A DNA stretch of 64,000 nt from Jejuia pallidilutea (GTDB lineage Bacteria; Bacteroidota; Bacteroidia; Flavobacteriales; Flavobacteriaceae): the NCBI RefSeq assembly GCF_002973595.1, contig NZ_PVEO01000001.1, positions 620,001 through 684,000 on the forward strand. Direction: 5' to 3'. Below the pieces are notes generated by a model. That model worked only from the letters and a program-made list of their open reading frames with translations, made no database searches and was not told the DNA's origin. A program made the translations under genes and the position numbers. Shown here piece by piece: positions 15,616 through 24,700 of this stretch (within the stretch, counting starts at the first letter, position 1; every line of letters starts with the position of its first letter).

Positions 15616-18593
15616 TAGCCTACAATATTTACAATTTTTCCTGGTACCACAATTACCTTTTTAGGTGTTCGCCCTTGTAATTGGTCTTTGGTTTTTTCGT
15701 ATTCTAAAACTGCTTTTTCAATTTCGTCTTTACTTAAATCTAAAGGCAATTCCATAGTAAAACGCATTTTTCCGTTGAACGAAATTGGGTAGTTTTTAGT
15801 GCTTTCTACCAAATGGGTTTCATCGAATTCTGGGAATGGCGCTGTTGAAATTGATGTATTATGACCTAACAGACGCCATAATTCCTCTGCAATATGCGGT
15901 GCATAAGGCGAAATTAAAACCAATAATGGTTCTAAAATTTCTTTTGAAGTACAACCTTGTTTTGTGAACTCATTTACCGCAATCATAAATGTTGAAACTG
16001 AGGTATTGAATGAAAAGTTCTCAATATCCGACTGAACTTTTTTAATCGTTTGATGTAGTGTTTTTAAGTTGTCCTTTGAAGGTTTAGCATCAGAAACTTT
16101 TAACCCATTATCATCTACATATAATTTCCAAAGTTTTTTAAGGAAGGAATGCACTCCAGTAATACCAGCCGTATTCCAAGGTTTGTATTGCTCTAATGGG
16201 CCTAAAAACATTTCGTAGAGACGTAGGCTATCTGCACCATAATCTGCAACAATATCGTCTGGATTAACGACGTTGTATTTTGATTTGGACATTTTTTCGA
16301 CGTCTCGCTCTACTTTAAAATTATCATCTTCTCCCAATAAAAATTCAGCATTCTCAAATTCTGCAAGCCATTCTCTAAGGGATTGTATATCCAATTCGTT
16401 CGAAGAATTGACCATAGAAACATCAACATGTATCCTGGACATACTAACTATTTCAACCCTTTCACCTCCAATTTCTTTTCTCAAAAAGCTATTTATTGAG
16501 CCAACGTTTTCTTCATTTTTAAGTTTTTCAAATGAATGTGGAAATACTTTTTTAAAAAAATCAGAACTTATAAAATAAACACCTTTATTATTTTTTAGTT
16601 GGACTCTATAAACAAAAGCACTAGTCCCCAAAATCATCCCTTGATTAATCAGCTTTTTAGCGTATTCATCAACTGGTACTAAACCCTTATCAAACAAGAA
16701 TTTTTGCCAAAAACGAGAATACAATAAATGGCCTGTGGCATGTTCGCTTCCACCAATGTATAAATCTACATCCTGCCAATAGGCTAAAGCCTCTTTACTC
16801 GCAAATTCGTTGGGGTTATTGGCATCCATATAGCGGTTAAAATACCACGAACTTCCTGCCCACCCTGGCATGGTGTTCAACTCAAGAGCCCCACCTAACC
16901 TCCCCGAAGGAGAAGAATTCTCAAACTCCTCTTTAGAGACGATTTCTGCTTTATCGCCATATTGTAACCAATACCATTTTTTTGCATTACCCAACGGTGG
17001 CTCCCCTGTTTCTGTTGGTAAATATTTATCTACCTCGGGCAACTCTAATGGTAGAAATTTCTCGTCTATCATTTGTGGCATTCCATTTTCATCATAATAC
17101 ACAGGAAAAGGTTCGCCCCAATAACGCTGACGGCTAAACACCGCATCACGCAAACGGTAATTAGTTTTGCCTTTACCTTGACCAATTTTCTCTAATTCAT
17201 AAATAGCACGTTTGGTTGCTTTTTTATAGTTGAGTCCGTTTAGGAAATCACTATTGGCAATAATGGTTTTCTCTTTATCTGAAAACGCCTCTTCTGAAAT
17301 ATCTACGCCTTCAAAAATATTAGGAATGGGGATATTAAAATGTTTCGCAAAATCATAATCGCGTTGGTCGCCACATGGCACACTCATTACGGCTCCTGTG
17401 CCATAGCCTGCTAATACATAATCGCCAATCCAAATTGGAATAGGTGCTTTTGTAAACGGATGTTCTGCATACGCTCCAGTAAATGCACCAGTAATGGTTT
17501 TTACATCGGCCATTCTATCGCGTTCGCTACGTTTAGCCGTGGCTTCAATATAAGCTTCAACCTCAGCTTTTTGTTCTGGTGTTGTTATTTGCGACACTAG
17601 CTCGTGCTCTGGAGCTAATGTCATAAAACTTACACCGAAGATAGTATCGGGACGGGTTGTGAAGACTTCTATCCCCCTAACCCCCGAAGAAGGAGATTGC
17701 TTCGTTTCACTAGAAATGACGTTAAATGAAACTGATGCCCCAACCGATTTTCCTATCCAATTACGCTGGCTTTCCTTCAAAGAATCTGTCCAATCTATTT
17801 TATCTAAGCCTTGTAATAAGCGTTCCGCATAGGCAGAAATTCGCATACTCCATTGGGTCATTTTTTTTCTTATCACGGGATGTCCGCCACGTTCTGAAAC
17901 ACCATTAACAATTTCATCATTTGCTAAAACGGTACCTAAAGCAGGACACCAGTTTACTTCAGTTTCAGCTAAATATGTTAGGCGATATTGTAGTAAAATT
18001 TGTTGTTTCTTTTTAGCATCAAAGCCACTCCAATCTTCGGCTGTAAAGTATTCCACATTTTCATCGCAAACTGCATTGACTTTTTTATTGCCTTCAGAAG
18101 CAAATATGTTTTCTAATTCTGAAATAGCTTCGGCTTTATCACTATCGTTATTATACCACGAATTGAACAATTGAATAAAAATCCACTGTGTCCATTTGTA
18201 ATAACTTGGATCTGATGTTCTCACTTCACGAGACCAATCGAAGGAAAATCCTATTTGATCTAATTGCCGACGATAGGTTTTAATATTTTCAGCAGTAGTA
18301 ATAGCGGGGTGTTGCCCTGTTTGAATAGCATACTGTTCTGCAGGCAACCCAAAACTATCATAGCCTTGTGGGTGCAATACATTAAATCCCTGATGACGCT
18401 TGTATCGCGCATAAATATCGCTAGCAATATACCCTAACGGATGCCCAACATGTAAACCCGCTCCACTTGGGTATGGAAACATATCCAAAACATAATATTT
18501 TGGCTTCTCGCTATTGTTTTCGGCTTTAAAGGTTTGGTTTTCTGCCCAATATTTTTGCCATTTGGCTTCTATTTCGTTGAAATTATAATGCAT
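15615..18593 (-). CDS. leuS: Leucyl-tRNA synthetase
   Basis: LeuRS charges tRNA-Leu and edits mischarged norvaline or isoleucine. The class I signatures are present: PYPSGAGLHVGHPLGYIASD (HIGH variant HVGH) near residue 42 and KMSKSKYNVVNPDD; the editing domain includes FTTRPDTIFGVSFMTLAPEHE. The frame opens at a TTG at 18617, but this TTG lies inside the promoter -7 box, so the ATG at 18593 (MHYNFNEIEAKWQKYW) must be the start, giving 992 residues. Two short stretches, about residues 292-307 and 560-569, are translated from dispersed DNA repeats and look like extra insertions. The insert before KMSKS is normal for flavobacterial LeuRS. Confidence 0.95.
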   Translation of the reverse strand: MHYNFNEIEAKWQKYWAENQTFKAENNSEKPKYYVLDMFPYPSGAGLHVGHPLGYIASDIYARYKRHQGFNVLHPQGYDSFGLPAEQYAIQTGQHPAITTAENIKTYRRQLDQIGFSFDWSREVRTSDPSYYKWTQWIFIQLFNSWYNNDSDKAEAISELENIFASEGNKKVNAVCDENVEYFTAEDWSGFDAKKKQQILLQYRLTYLAETEVNWCPALGTVLANDEIVNGVSERGGHPVIRKKMTQWSMRISAYAERLLQGLDKIDWTDSLKESQRNWIGKSVGASVSFNVISSETKQSPSSGVRGIEVFTTRPDTIFGVSFMTLAPEHELVSQITTPEQKAEVEAYIEATAKRSERDRMADVKTITGAFTGAYAEHPFTKAPIPIWIGDYVLAGYGTGAVMSVPCGDQRDYDFAKHFNIPIPNIFEGVDISEEAFSDKEKTIIANSDFLNGLNYKKATKRAIYELEKIGQGKGKTNYRLRDAVFSRQRYWGEPFPVYYDENGMPQMIDEKFLPLELPEVDKYLPTETGEPPLGNAKKWYWLQYGDKAEIVSKEEFENSSPSGRLGGALELNTMPGWAGSSWYFNRYMDANNPNEFASKEALAYWQDVDLYIGGSEHATGHLLYSRFWQKFLFDKGLVPVDEYAKKLINQGMILGTSAFVYRVQLKNNKGVYFISSDFFKKVFPHSFEKLKNEENVGSINSFLRKEIGGERVEIVSMSRIHVDVSMVNSSNELDIQSLREWLAEFENAEFLLGEDDNFKVERDVEKMSKSKYNVVNPDDIVADYGADSLRLYEMFLGPLEQYKPWNTAGITGVHSFLKKLWKLYVDDNGLKVSDAKPSKDNLKTLHQTIKKVQSDIENFSFNTSVSTFMIAVNEFTKQGCTSKEILEPLLVLISPYAPHIAEELWRLLGHNTSISTAPFPEFDETHLVESTKNYPISFNGKMRFTMELPLDLSKDEIEKAVLEYEKTKDQLQGRTPKKVIVVPGKIVNIVG
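16888..16917. repeat. Repeat inside leuS (site 2)
   Basis: Plus strand GCCCCACCTAACCTCCCCGA followed by AGGAGAAGAA, a variant of the TCCTTCGGGGGTTAGGGGG repeat. It is read in frame as SSPSGRLGGA in LeuRS. Confidence 0.6.
17673..17721. repeat. Composite repeat inside leuS (site 1)
   Basis: CCCCCTAACCCCCGAAGAAGG is fused to GAGATTGCTTCG...AAATGACG, i.e. two repeat types end to end. It is read in frame as VISSETKQSPSSGVRG-like residues between VSFN and IEVFTTRPDT. Both halves occur elsewhere in the window (15283-15310 and 12587-12659). Confidence 0.65.
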
Positions 18594-18614
18594 CGTCGGT
18601 ATTTTTTCAGGCTG

Positions 18615-18622
18615 CAAATTTA
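18615..18622 (-). promoter_or_regulatory. -7 promoter box of leuS
   Basis: TAAATTTG on the minus strand. Transcription would start near 18611, downstream of the TTG at 18617 and about 18 bases upstream of the ATG at 18593, which settles the leuS start. Confidence 0.6.
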
Positions 18623-18746
18623 CGGTTTAAATAGAAATATGCAGACTTAAACCACAAAAAATGGCTTTACTAAATATTTGTAAAATAATAGGTTTACTTT
18701 TGAATTTTGTATTAAATATAAAAGCTTAGAACCAAATTATTAATCA

Positions 18747-19673
18747 TTGCAAAGTAATATTATAAAAGCCCATTTAGCCCTTTTTGCAACCCATGTGATT
18801 TACGCTGCAAATCATTTTATTGCTAAAGGCATTATGCCCGAAAAAGTAAACCCTAATGCTTTAGTGATGTTTCGCGTTATTGGTGCAGGATTGCTTTTTT
18901 GGGCAATTAAGTACTTTATTAAAGAGCGTGTTGCAAAAAAAGACTTTTTTAAATTGGCGCTGTGTGGTTTATTTGGAGCTTCGTTAAACCAGTTATCCTT
19001 TTTTCATGGGCTTAATCTAACATCGCCTATAGATACTTCTATAATAATGACATCGGCACCTGCAGTAGTTTTTATTTTAAGTATGATTTTTTTAAAGGAA
19101 AAAGTAACCAAAAATAAAATTCTAGGGCTTAGCATTGGTGCCTTGGGCGCTATTGGCCTAGTGTGGTACGGGCAAGTTTCAGAAGGTAACAGTTCGCTTT
19201 TGGGCAATCTTTTTATAATTATTAATGTAGTATTCTTCTCTTTATACCAAGTTATTGTAAAACCACTAATGCGTACCTATAATTTTATTACTATTATAAG
19301 TTGGGTGTTTTTATTTGGGCTTGTTTTTGTAATTCCTTTTGGGCTTAAAGATATGCTCTACCATACAAATTACGAAGCCTTTAACATTAACACATATTTA
19401 GTAATTAGCTACGTTATTGTGTTTACAACCTTTTGTACGTTTTTGTTTAATATTTATGCTTTAAGACAAGTATCGCCTGCTGTGGCCGGAAGTTATACCT
19501 ACGTACAACCTGCTGTAAGTTTTATTATTGTACTTATTTTATCTACTGTGTTTAAAAACGACATTTACAATAAGGATGTTAATTGGGTGAAGATTGCTTG
19601 TTGTTTCTTAGTGATTATAGGCGTTTATTTAATTAGTAAAAAGGAGAAAAAAGCTAAGCATAGCAACAGCTAA
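18747..19673 (+). CDS. EamA-family (DMT superfamily) permease
   Basis: A 308-residue protein with about ten membrane helices arranged as two EamA repeats, e.g. ALFATHVIYAANHFIAKGIMP in the first and YTYVQPAVSFIIVLILS in the second. These transporters export or import small metabolites such as amino acids; the substrate cannot be told from sequence. The start is a TTG at 18747 (MQSNIIKAHLALF), the only one before the first helix in this frame. A TACTTTTG box at 18695-18702 is a likely -7 element. It stands alone between leuS (divergent) and ftsX. Confidence 0.85.
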   Translation: MQSNIIKAHLALFATHVIYAANHFIAKGIMPEKVNPNALVMFRVIGAGLLFWAIKYFIKERVAKKDFFKLALCGLFGASLNQLSFFHGLNLTSPIDTSIIMTSAPAVVFILSMIFLKEKVTKNKILGLSIGALGAIGLVWYGQVSEGNSSLLGNLFIIINVVFFSLYQVIVKPLMRTYNFITIISWVFLFGLVFVIPFGLKDMLYHTNYEAFNINTYLVISYVIVFTTFCTFLFNIYALRQVSPAVAGSYTYVQPAVSFIIVLILSTVFKNDIYNKDVNWVKIACCFLVIIGVYLISKKEKKAKHSNS

Positions 19674-19758
19674 TAACAACAATTTTAATATGTTTTAGTT
19701 TATATAAACACACATTATTTTTACTTTAGTATTTTTACAGCATTAATCCTGTTTCTTT

Positions 19759-20637
19759 ATGAGTTCATCGTTTGAAAAACATCAAAAACGCCGTTTGGTA
19801 TCGTCCTATATCTCTGTAGTAGTTAGTATTGCTTTGGTATTATTTTTATTGGGCTTATTGGGTATGTTGGTCTTGAACGCCAAAAAAGTATCAGACCATT
19901 TTAAGGAACAAGTTGTAGTTACCATTTACCTAAAAGATACAGCAAAAGAAGTAGAGCGCAAACAGCTAGAAAAAAGCTTAGCTATGGCAGATTATGTGAA
20001 ATCTACCGAATATGTTTCTAAAGAGCAAGCGGCAGAATTTATGAAAGCCGAAAGTGGTGAGGACTTTATGGATTTTGTAGGTTACAACCCCTTACAGAAT
20101 TCTATTGATGTACATTTAAAAGCAGATTTTGTAACCTCAGAGCATTTAGAAAAAATTTCGGCAGAAGCCTTAGAAAAAACCTTTGTTGCAGAAGTAACGT
20201 ATGATAACGATTTAGTAAACCTCATGAACGATAATGTAAAAAAAATAAGTTTTTGGGTACTGGTAGTTAGCGGATTATTTACACTAATTGCGGTTTTACT
20301 AATTAATAGTTCTTTACGACTTGCCGTATATTCCAAACGTTTTACAATAAAAACCATGCAAATGGTAGGCGCAACAAAACAATTTATTCGTCGCCCATTT
20401 GTTTGGAAAAGTGTGCGTTTAGGCATTATTGGTGCTATTTTAGCTATGGCAGGAATGGCTATTGTATTGTATTATATTAACAAAACATTTCCAGAGTTAG
20501 AATTATTGGCAAACCCTATTTTAATGGTTTTACTATTTGTGCTAATTTTTACTCTAGGCATTGTAATTACTTGGATAAGCACACACTTTGCAACACAGCG
20601 TTTCTTGAATTTAAAGACGGATGAATTGTATTACTAG
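19759..20637 (+). CDS. ftsX: Cell division protein FtsX (ABC-type permease)
   Basis: The 292-residue membrane protein has one N-terminal helix (YISVVVSIALVLFLLGLLGMLV), a periplasmic extracellular domain (about residues 50-165, with KEQAAEFMKAESGEDF), then three more helices, the FtsX/MacB permease layout. With the ATPase FtsE it forms a complex that activates peptidoglycan hydrolases at the septum. ftsE is not adjacent, which is usual in Bacteroidota, where ftsX is often followed by the DUF3098 gene, uppP and truB, as here. Confidence 0.9.
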   Translation: MSSSFEKHQKRRLVSSYISVVVSIALVLFLLGLLGMLVLNAKKVSDHFKEQVVVTIYLKDTAKEVERKQLEKSLAMADYVKSTEYVSKEQAAEFMKAESGEDFMDFVGYNPLQNSIDVHLKADFVTSEHLEKISAEALEKTFVAEVTYDNDLVNLMNDNVKKISFWVLVVSGLFTLIAVLLINSSLRLAVYSKRFTIKTMQMVGATKQFIRRPFVWKSVRLGIIGAILAMAGMAIVLYYINKTFPELELLANPILMVLLFVLIFTLGIVITWISTHFATQRFLNLKTDELYY

Positions 20638-20640
20638 TGT

Positions 20641-20745
20641 AATTTGGGCGCTTACCTACCAGCTGTATCGCACAAATACTTTCACTACTTTTCACTACGT
20701 TCCCTCTTATTATTGAGATAAAACATGCCCTTTAATTCCTAACGG
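20641..20745 (+). repeat. Degraded copy of the GGGCGTT...CCTAACG element
   Basis: The spacer after ftsX starts TTTGGGCGCTTACC and ends TTTAATTCCTAACGG, matching the two ends of the elements at 33395 and 63778, with an eroded middle. Confidence 0.5.
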
Positions 20746-20819
20746 AAAAGAAAATTTTAAATCCATATTAACACTTCATTTTAAATATTTCACTTAATTT
20801 GCATGAATACTACTAAGCC

Positions 20820-21074
20820 ATGGGAGAAAAAAAACGTAAAGAAACCACAAAACCAACATTTGTTTTCGGAAAGAAAAACTACAAATTCATGTTTATTGGT
20901 TTAGCGTGTATCGCAATAGGCTTTATTTTGATGGCCGGTGGTGGTAGCGACGACCCCAATGTTTTTAATCCTGAAATCTTTTCTTGGAGGCGTATTCGTT
21001 TAGCACCAACATTTGTGCTTATTGGTTTTGGTATTCAGATTTATGCTATTTTATTGAATCCTGATAAAAAATAG
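20820..21074 (+). CDS. DUF3098 domain membrane protein
   Basis: An 84-residue protein with a basic N-terminus (MGEKKRKETTKP) and two membrane helices: NYKFMFIGLACIAIGFILMA and RLAPTFVLIGFGIQIYAILL, joined by GGGSDDPNVFNPEIFSWRRI, the DUF3098 signature. Members sit between ftsX and uppP across Bacteroidota, suggesting a link to envelope growth or division, but no function is established. Here a glycerate kinase gene has come between it and uppP on the opposite strand. Confidence 0.85.
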   Translation: MGEKKRKETTKPTFVFGKKNYKFMFIGLACIAIGFILMAGGGSDDPNVFNPEIFSWRRIRLAPTFVLIGFGIQIYAILLNPDKK

Positions 21075-21225
21075 TATTTTAAAATTGCTAACCCTGTACT
21101 AGTTTAATACACTATTAAATAAAAGCTTGCCTCGTTTTACAGCTTTATAAAAATACCTTTTATTAATTTTGTTTTGACTTTTTCTATCCCCTAAAAATTA
21201 GCTGATATTTGTTTGGATGATTTTA

Positions 21226-22353
21226 TTATTTCATCTGCTTTTTAGCAAATTTTTTAGCCATTTCTTTTAAATATGTTATACCGTTACGCATTGCATCTGC
21301 TTTGTTTTTAGCATAATTATCAACTTTATCAGCATATAAAATCCCTAGAGCTTTAATAGCATTATCATCTAGCTTAATCGCACCACAAAACACAGCTACC
21401 TTTATATTTTTAGCTCTCGCTGAAGACAATACGCCTTCAATGGTTTTTCCACACATGGTTTGATGATCTAATTTGCCTTCTCCTGTAATAACCCAATCTG
21501 AAGTATTGAGTTTTGAATCAAACTTTGCTAAATTTTTTATTAATTGAACACCCTTTTCTAAATCCCCGCTAAGGAAAACTTTTGAAGCAATCCCCATACC
21601 TCCAGCTGCTCCCGCTCCTTTTACTAATTGTGGATCTATACCAAATTGACTCTTTAAGAGCTTAGAAAAATCCTGAAGTCCTTTATCTAACATTTCAATA
21701 TCGTTAAGTGTAGCGCCTTTTTGTTTTGCGTACACGTAAGCTGCACCGTTTTTACCATAAAGCGGATTGCTAACATCACAAGCTATTTTAAAATTTACTT
21801 CATTTAGTTTTGGATGTACATGAGATACATCAATCGTTTTAATGTTAGACAAATTAGCTCCCGTAGGCTTTACCTCATTTTTGTTTTCGTCTAAAAACCG
21901 GTACCCTAAAGCAGTTGCCATACCAATACCACAATCGTTTGTGGCACTTCCGCCAACACCTAAAATAATGGTTTTTGCTCCTTTATTAATGGCGTGCAAA
22001 ATAAGTTCGCCCGTACCCAAAGTAGATGCATTTTTACAATCAAGTTCTTGGGACTTTAACAATTTTACTCCGGAAGCTTCAGCCATTTCAATACAAGCTG
22101 TTTTTGTTTTTTCAGCATATAGATAAGAGGCATGTATAGGTCTAAAAAAAGGATCGTTAACTACAACGTTAATTAGTTCTCCTTTCAAATAATAATTAAC
22201 AACTTCAATAGTACCGTCGCCACCATCGGCTAATGGTAGTTTTACAATTTTTGCTTCTGGCATTACTTCGAGAATACCATTTTCAACAGCATTGCAAAAC
22301 GCTATTCCTGTTAAGGAGTTTTTAAACTTATCGGGCGCAATAATTAGTTTCAT
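21226..22353 (-). CDS. Glycerate kinase (GarK/GlxK type)
   Basis: The 375-residue enzyme phosphorylates glycerate to 2- or 3-phosphoglycerate. It opens with MKLIIAPDKFKNSLT, the family signature, and carries PLADGGDGTIEV, GVGGSATNDCGIGMA, CDVSNPLYGKNGAA and TGEGKLDHQT, all typical of glycerate kinase family 1. A TTG five codons upstream also opens the frame, but the ATG at 22353 gives the conserved start. It is a single gene inserted between DUF3098 and uppP, transcribed against both. Confidence 0.93.
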   Translation of the reverse strand: MKLIIAPDKFKNSLTGIAFCNAVENGILEVMPEAKIVKLPLADGGDGTIEVVNYYLKGELINVVVNDPFFRPIHASYLYAEKTKTACIEMAEASGVKLLKSQELDCKNASTLGTGELILHAINKGAKTIILGVGGSATNDCGIGMATALGYRFLDENKNEVKPTGANLSNIKTIDVSHVHPKLNEVNFKIACDVSNPLYGKNGAAYVYAKQKGATLNDIEMLDKGLQDFSKLLKSQFGIDPQLVKGAGAAGGMGIASKVFLSGDLEKGVQLIKNLAKFDSKLNTSDWVITGEGKLDHQTMCGKTIEGVLSSARAKNIKVAVFCGAIKLDDNAIKALGILYADKVDNYAKNKADAMRNGITYLKEMAKKFAKKQMK

Positions 22354-22420
22354 TCTTCTAAAATACAATTCCTTTGTTTAAAGTTTAATACTATTAAAGT
22401 CATTTCTATTAGTATTTTAA

Positions 22421-22428
22421 TATTTTTG
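22421..22428 (+). promoter_or_regulatory. -7 promoter box of uppP-truB
   Basis: TATTTTTG ends only four bases before the uppP ATG (22433), so the predicted transcript has almost no leader. Confidence 0.55.
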
Positions 22429-22432
22429 CGCC

Positions 22433-23230
22433 ATGGATATCATAGATGCAATTATTTTAGGTATTATTCAAGGCCTTACGGAATTTTTACCAGTATCTTC
22501 TAGTGGCCATTTAGAATTAGGAAAGGCTATTTTGGGCGACAACTCTGTTCCTGAAGAAAGTTTGCTATTTACAGTGGTACTGCATTTTGCTACTGCTTTA
22601 AGTACCATTGTAGTATTTAGAAAGGATATTTTAGAAATTATAAAAGGCATACTTAAGTTTGAATGGAATGACGATATGCAATTTCTAGCTAAAATTGTAG
22701 TATCTATGCTACCTGCGGTAATTGTGGGTTTGTTTTTTGAAGCACAATTAAAAGCCCTTTTTGGTGGTAATATTTTACTAGTGGGTTGCATGCTAATTAT
22801 TACAGCACTGTTATTATTTTTAGCCGATAAAGCCAAAGACACCAATAAAAAAGTAACCTTTAGCAATGCTTTTGTAATTGGTATTTCGCAAGCCATTGCT
22901 ATGCTTCCTGGTATTTCGCGTTCTGGCGCTACAATTTCCACTTCTGTTTTATTGGGTAACGATAAAACTAAAGCGGCGCGTTTTTCGTTTTTAATGGTGG
23001 TACCTTTAATTTTTGGTAAAATTGCTAAAGATGTATTGAGTGGTGATATTTCTACTGAAAGCCAAAACTTTACTGCGCTTTCCATTGGTTTTATTGCAGC
23101 ATTTGTTGCAGGCCTTTTTGCCTGTACTTGGATGATTGCACTGGTAAAGAAAAGCAAACTCTCTTATTTTGCTATTTACTGTGTAATTGTTGGCATTATT
23201 GCCATAGGTTTTGCCTTAAACAACAACTAA
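22433..23230 (+). CDS. uppP: Undecaprenyl-diphosphatase UppP (BacA)
   Basis: UppP removes one phosphate from undecaprenyl diphosphate so the lipid carrier can be reused in peptidoglycan synthesis; it also gives bacitracin tolerance. The 265-residue membrane protein shows GLTEFLPVSSSGHLELG near residue 14 and the second catalytic repeat LPGISRSGATIS, plus about eight membrane helices. Its stop is one base from the truB start. A -7 box right before the ATG implies a nearly leaderless mRNA. Confidence 0.95.
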   Translation: MDIIDAIILGIIQGLTEFLPVSSSGHLELGKAILGDNSVPEESLLFTVVLHFATALSTIVVFRKDILEIIKGILKFEWNDDMQFLAKIVVSMLPAVIVGLFFEAQLKALFGGNILLVGCMLIITALLLFLADKAKDTNKKVTFSNAFVIGISQAIAMLPGISRSGATISTSVLLGNDKTKAARFSFLMVVPLIFGKIAKDVLSGDISTESQNFTALSIGFIAAFVAGLFACTWMIALVKKSKLSYFAIYCVIVGIIAIGFALNNN

Positions 23231-23231
23231 T

Positions 23232-23924
23232 ATGTCTACAAAAGAAGATTACTTATCTGGTAAAGTATTACTGATTGATAAGCCTTTAAACTGGACATCG
23301 TTTCAGGTAGTTAACAAATTGCGCTGGGAAATACGGCAAGCTTTCAATATTAAAAAAATAAAGGTAGGGCATGCAGGCACTTTAGACCCTCTTGCTACTG
23401 GCCTTTTGGTGATTTGTACGGGAAAAATGACCAAACAGATTGATACATTTCAAGGGCAAGTAAAAGAATATACCGGCACTTTTGTTTTAGGTAGTACAAC
23501 ACCTTCTTTTGATTTAGAGACCGAAATTGATAAAACATTTCAAACAGACCATATTTCTGAAGATGAAATCCATAAAACCACAAAACAGTTTATTGGCAAC
23601 ATTCAGCAATTTCCTCCTGTATTTTCGGCAATTAAAAAAGATGGCAAACGTTTATATGAATTTGCTCGAGCTGGTGAAAATGTTGAGATACAACCTCGAA
23701 CAGTACACATTTCGGAATTTGAAATTACCAAAATCGATAGTCTGAAAATTCACTTTAGAGTGGTTTGCAGCAAAGGCACGTATATACGTTCTTTAGCAAA
23801 CGATTTTGGTAAAGCGCTAAACTCTGGCGCTCATCTTTCTGCTTTAAGGCGTACAAGAATAGGCAACTTTAACGTTGAAGATAGTATATCTGTTAATCGA
23901 TTTATAGAAACGCTAAAAGACTAA
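23232..23924 (+). CDS. truB: tRNA pseudouridine(55) synthase TruB
   Basis: TruB makes pseudouridine 55 in the T-loop of tRNAs. The 230-residue protein has KPLNWTSFQVVNKLRW, the catalytic GHAGTLDPLATGLLVICTGK with Asp in the GTLDP motif, PPVFSAIKKDGKRLYEFAR, and CSKGTYIRSLANDFG. Its length matches the short form without a C-terminal PUA domain. It overlaps almost directly with uppP (1-base gap), the conserved Bacteroidota pair. Confidence 0.95.
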   Translation: MSTKEDYLSGKVLLIDKPLNWTSFQVVNKLRWEIRQAFNIKKIKVGHAGTLDPLATGLLVICTGKMTKQIDTFQGQVKEYTGTFVLGSTTPSFDLETEIDKTFQTDHISEDEIHKTTKQFIGNIQQFPPVFSAIKKDGKRLYEFARAGENVEIQPRTVHISEFEITKIDSLKIHFRVVCSKGTYIRSLANDFGKALNSGAHLSALRRTRIGNFNVEDSISVNRFIETLKD

Positions 23925-23977
23925 AATCTGTATTTTTACGTATATTTCAATAGTAAAACATTGTTAAAACATCTGTT

Positions 23978-24700
23978 TTGAACCTCTCAAATCAACATAA
24001 AGCCTTACTCATAACACTACTTATAACTGGTACTGTGGTACTTTCTGTTTTTAATCTTAGTTTAAAAAAACAAAATGAGAGCATTGCAGAAAGCTACTAC
24101 GAAATTGAGCCCGAAAAAGAACTTACAGAAGATGAAATTAAAATAATTAAGGCTTTAGAACAACAAAATAATACCAAAGCGGAAACTAATAAAGCCTTTA
24201 ACGAAACCAAGAAAAATAAACATTTTGCTGAGGCTTATAAACCAATAGCTCCACCAGAAGATTACGAGCCCCGTTCGAGCAATATTGAAAATTCTGATGC
24301 TGTGGAGCGTTATAAATCTAAATACAAAAATACTAATCCTGAAAAGTTAAAACGCGAAGACTTATCGTCTTTTAGCAAAGTAAACGATTTGTTAAAAAAG
24401 CAAATGGGAGAAGGCGCCAATACTAAAAGTACCGTAAGTTACTCTTTAAAAAATCGTGATGATATTTATATTCCTATACCAGTTTATCTATGCGAAACTA
24501 GCGGCAAAATAGTAGTGAACATTACAGTAAACTCTAGTGGTAACGTAATAGATGCTTACACAAATACATCTTCTACCTCTTCAAACGAATGTTTAATAGA
24601 ACATGCTTTACAATATGCTAAAGCTTCTAAATTTAGCCCCGACGCTTCAAAAAAAACCCAAATAGGCGCTATTACTTTTAATTTTATTGGTAAACGGTAG
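23978..24700 (+). CDS. TonB-like membrane-anchored protein
   Basis: A 240-residue protein with one N-terminal anchor (ALLITLLITGTVVLSVFNLSL), a charged Pro/Glu/Lys-rich periplasmic spacer (residues about 35-160), and a C-terminal region GKIVVNITVNSSGNVIDAY...ALQYAKASKFSP that resembles the TonB C-terminal domain. True TonB proteins transmit proton-motive energy to outer-membrane receptors; no ExbB/ExbD genes are nearby, so whether this one does is unknown. The start is a TTG at 23978. It follows truB by 53 bases and overlaps the convergent thioredoxin-fold gene by 17 bases. Confidence 0.6.
   Translation: MNLSNQHKALLITLLITGTVVLSVFNLSLKKQNESIAESYYEIEPEKELTEDEIKIIKALEQQNNTKAETNKAFNETKKNKHFAEAYKPIAPPEDYEPRSSNIENSDAVERYKSKYKNTNPEKLKREDLSSFSKVNDLLKKQMGEGANTKSTVSYSLKNRDDIYIPIPVYLCETSGKIVVNITVNSSGNVIDAYTNTSSTSSNECLIEHALQYAKASKFSPDASKKTQIGAITFNFIGKR

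Noticed and set aside
16273-16578. Plus-strand ORF inside leuS
   Set aside because: Antisense shadow of an essential gene; Ser/Phe-rich composition is typical of reverse-frame translations.
22468-23157. 229-residue minus-strand ORF inside uppP
   Set aside because: It is the antisense of UppP with no independent start or family; UppP motifs prove the plus strand.
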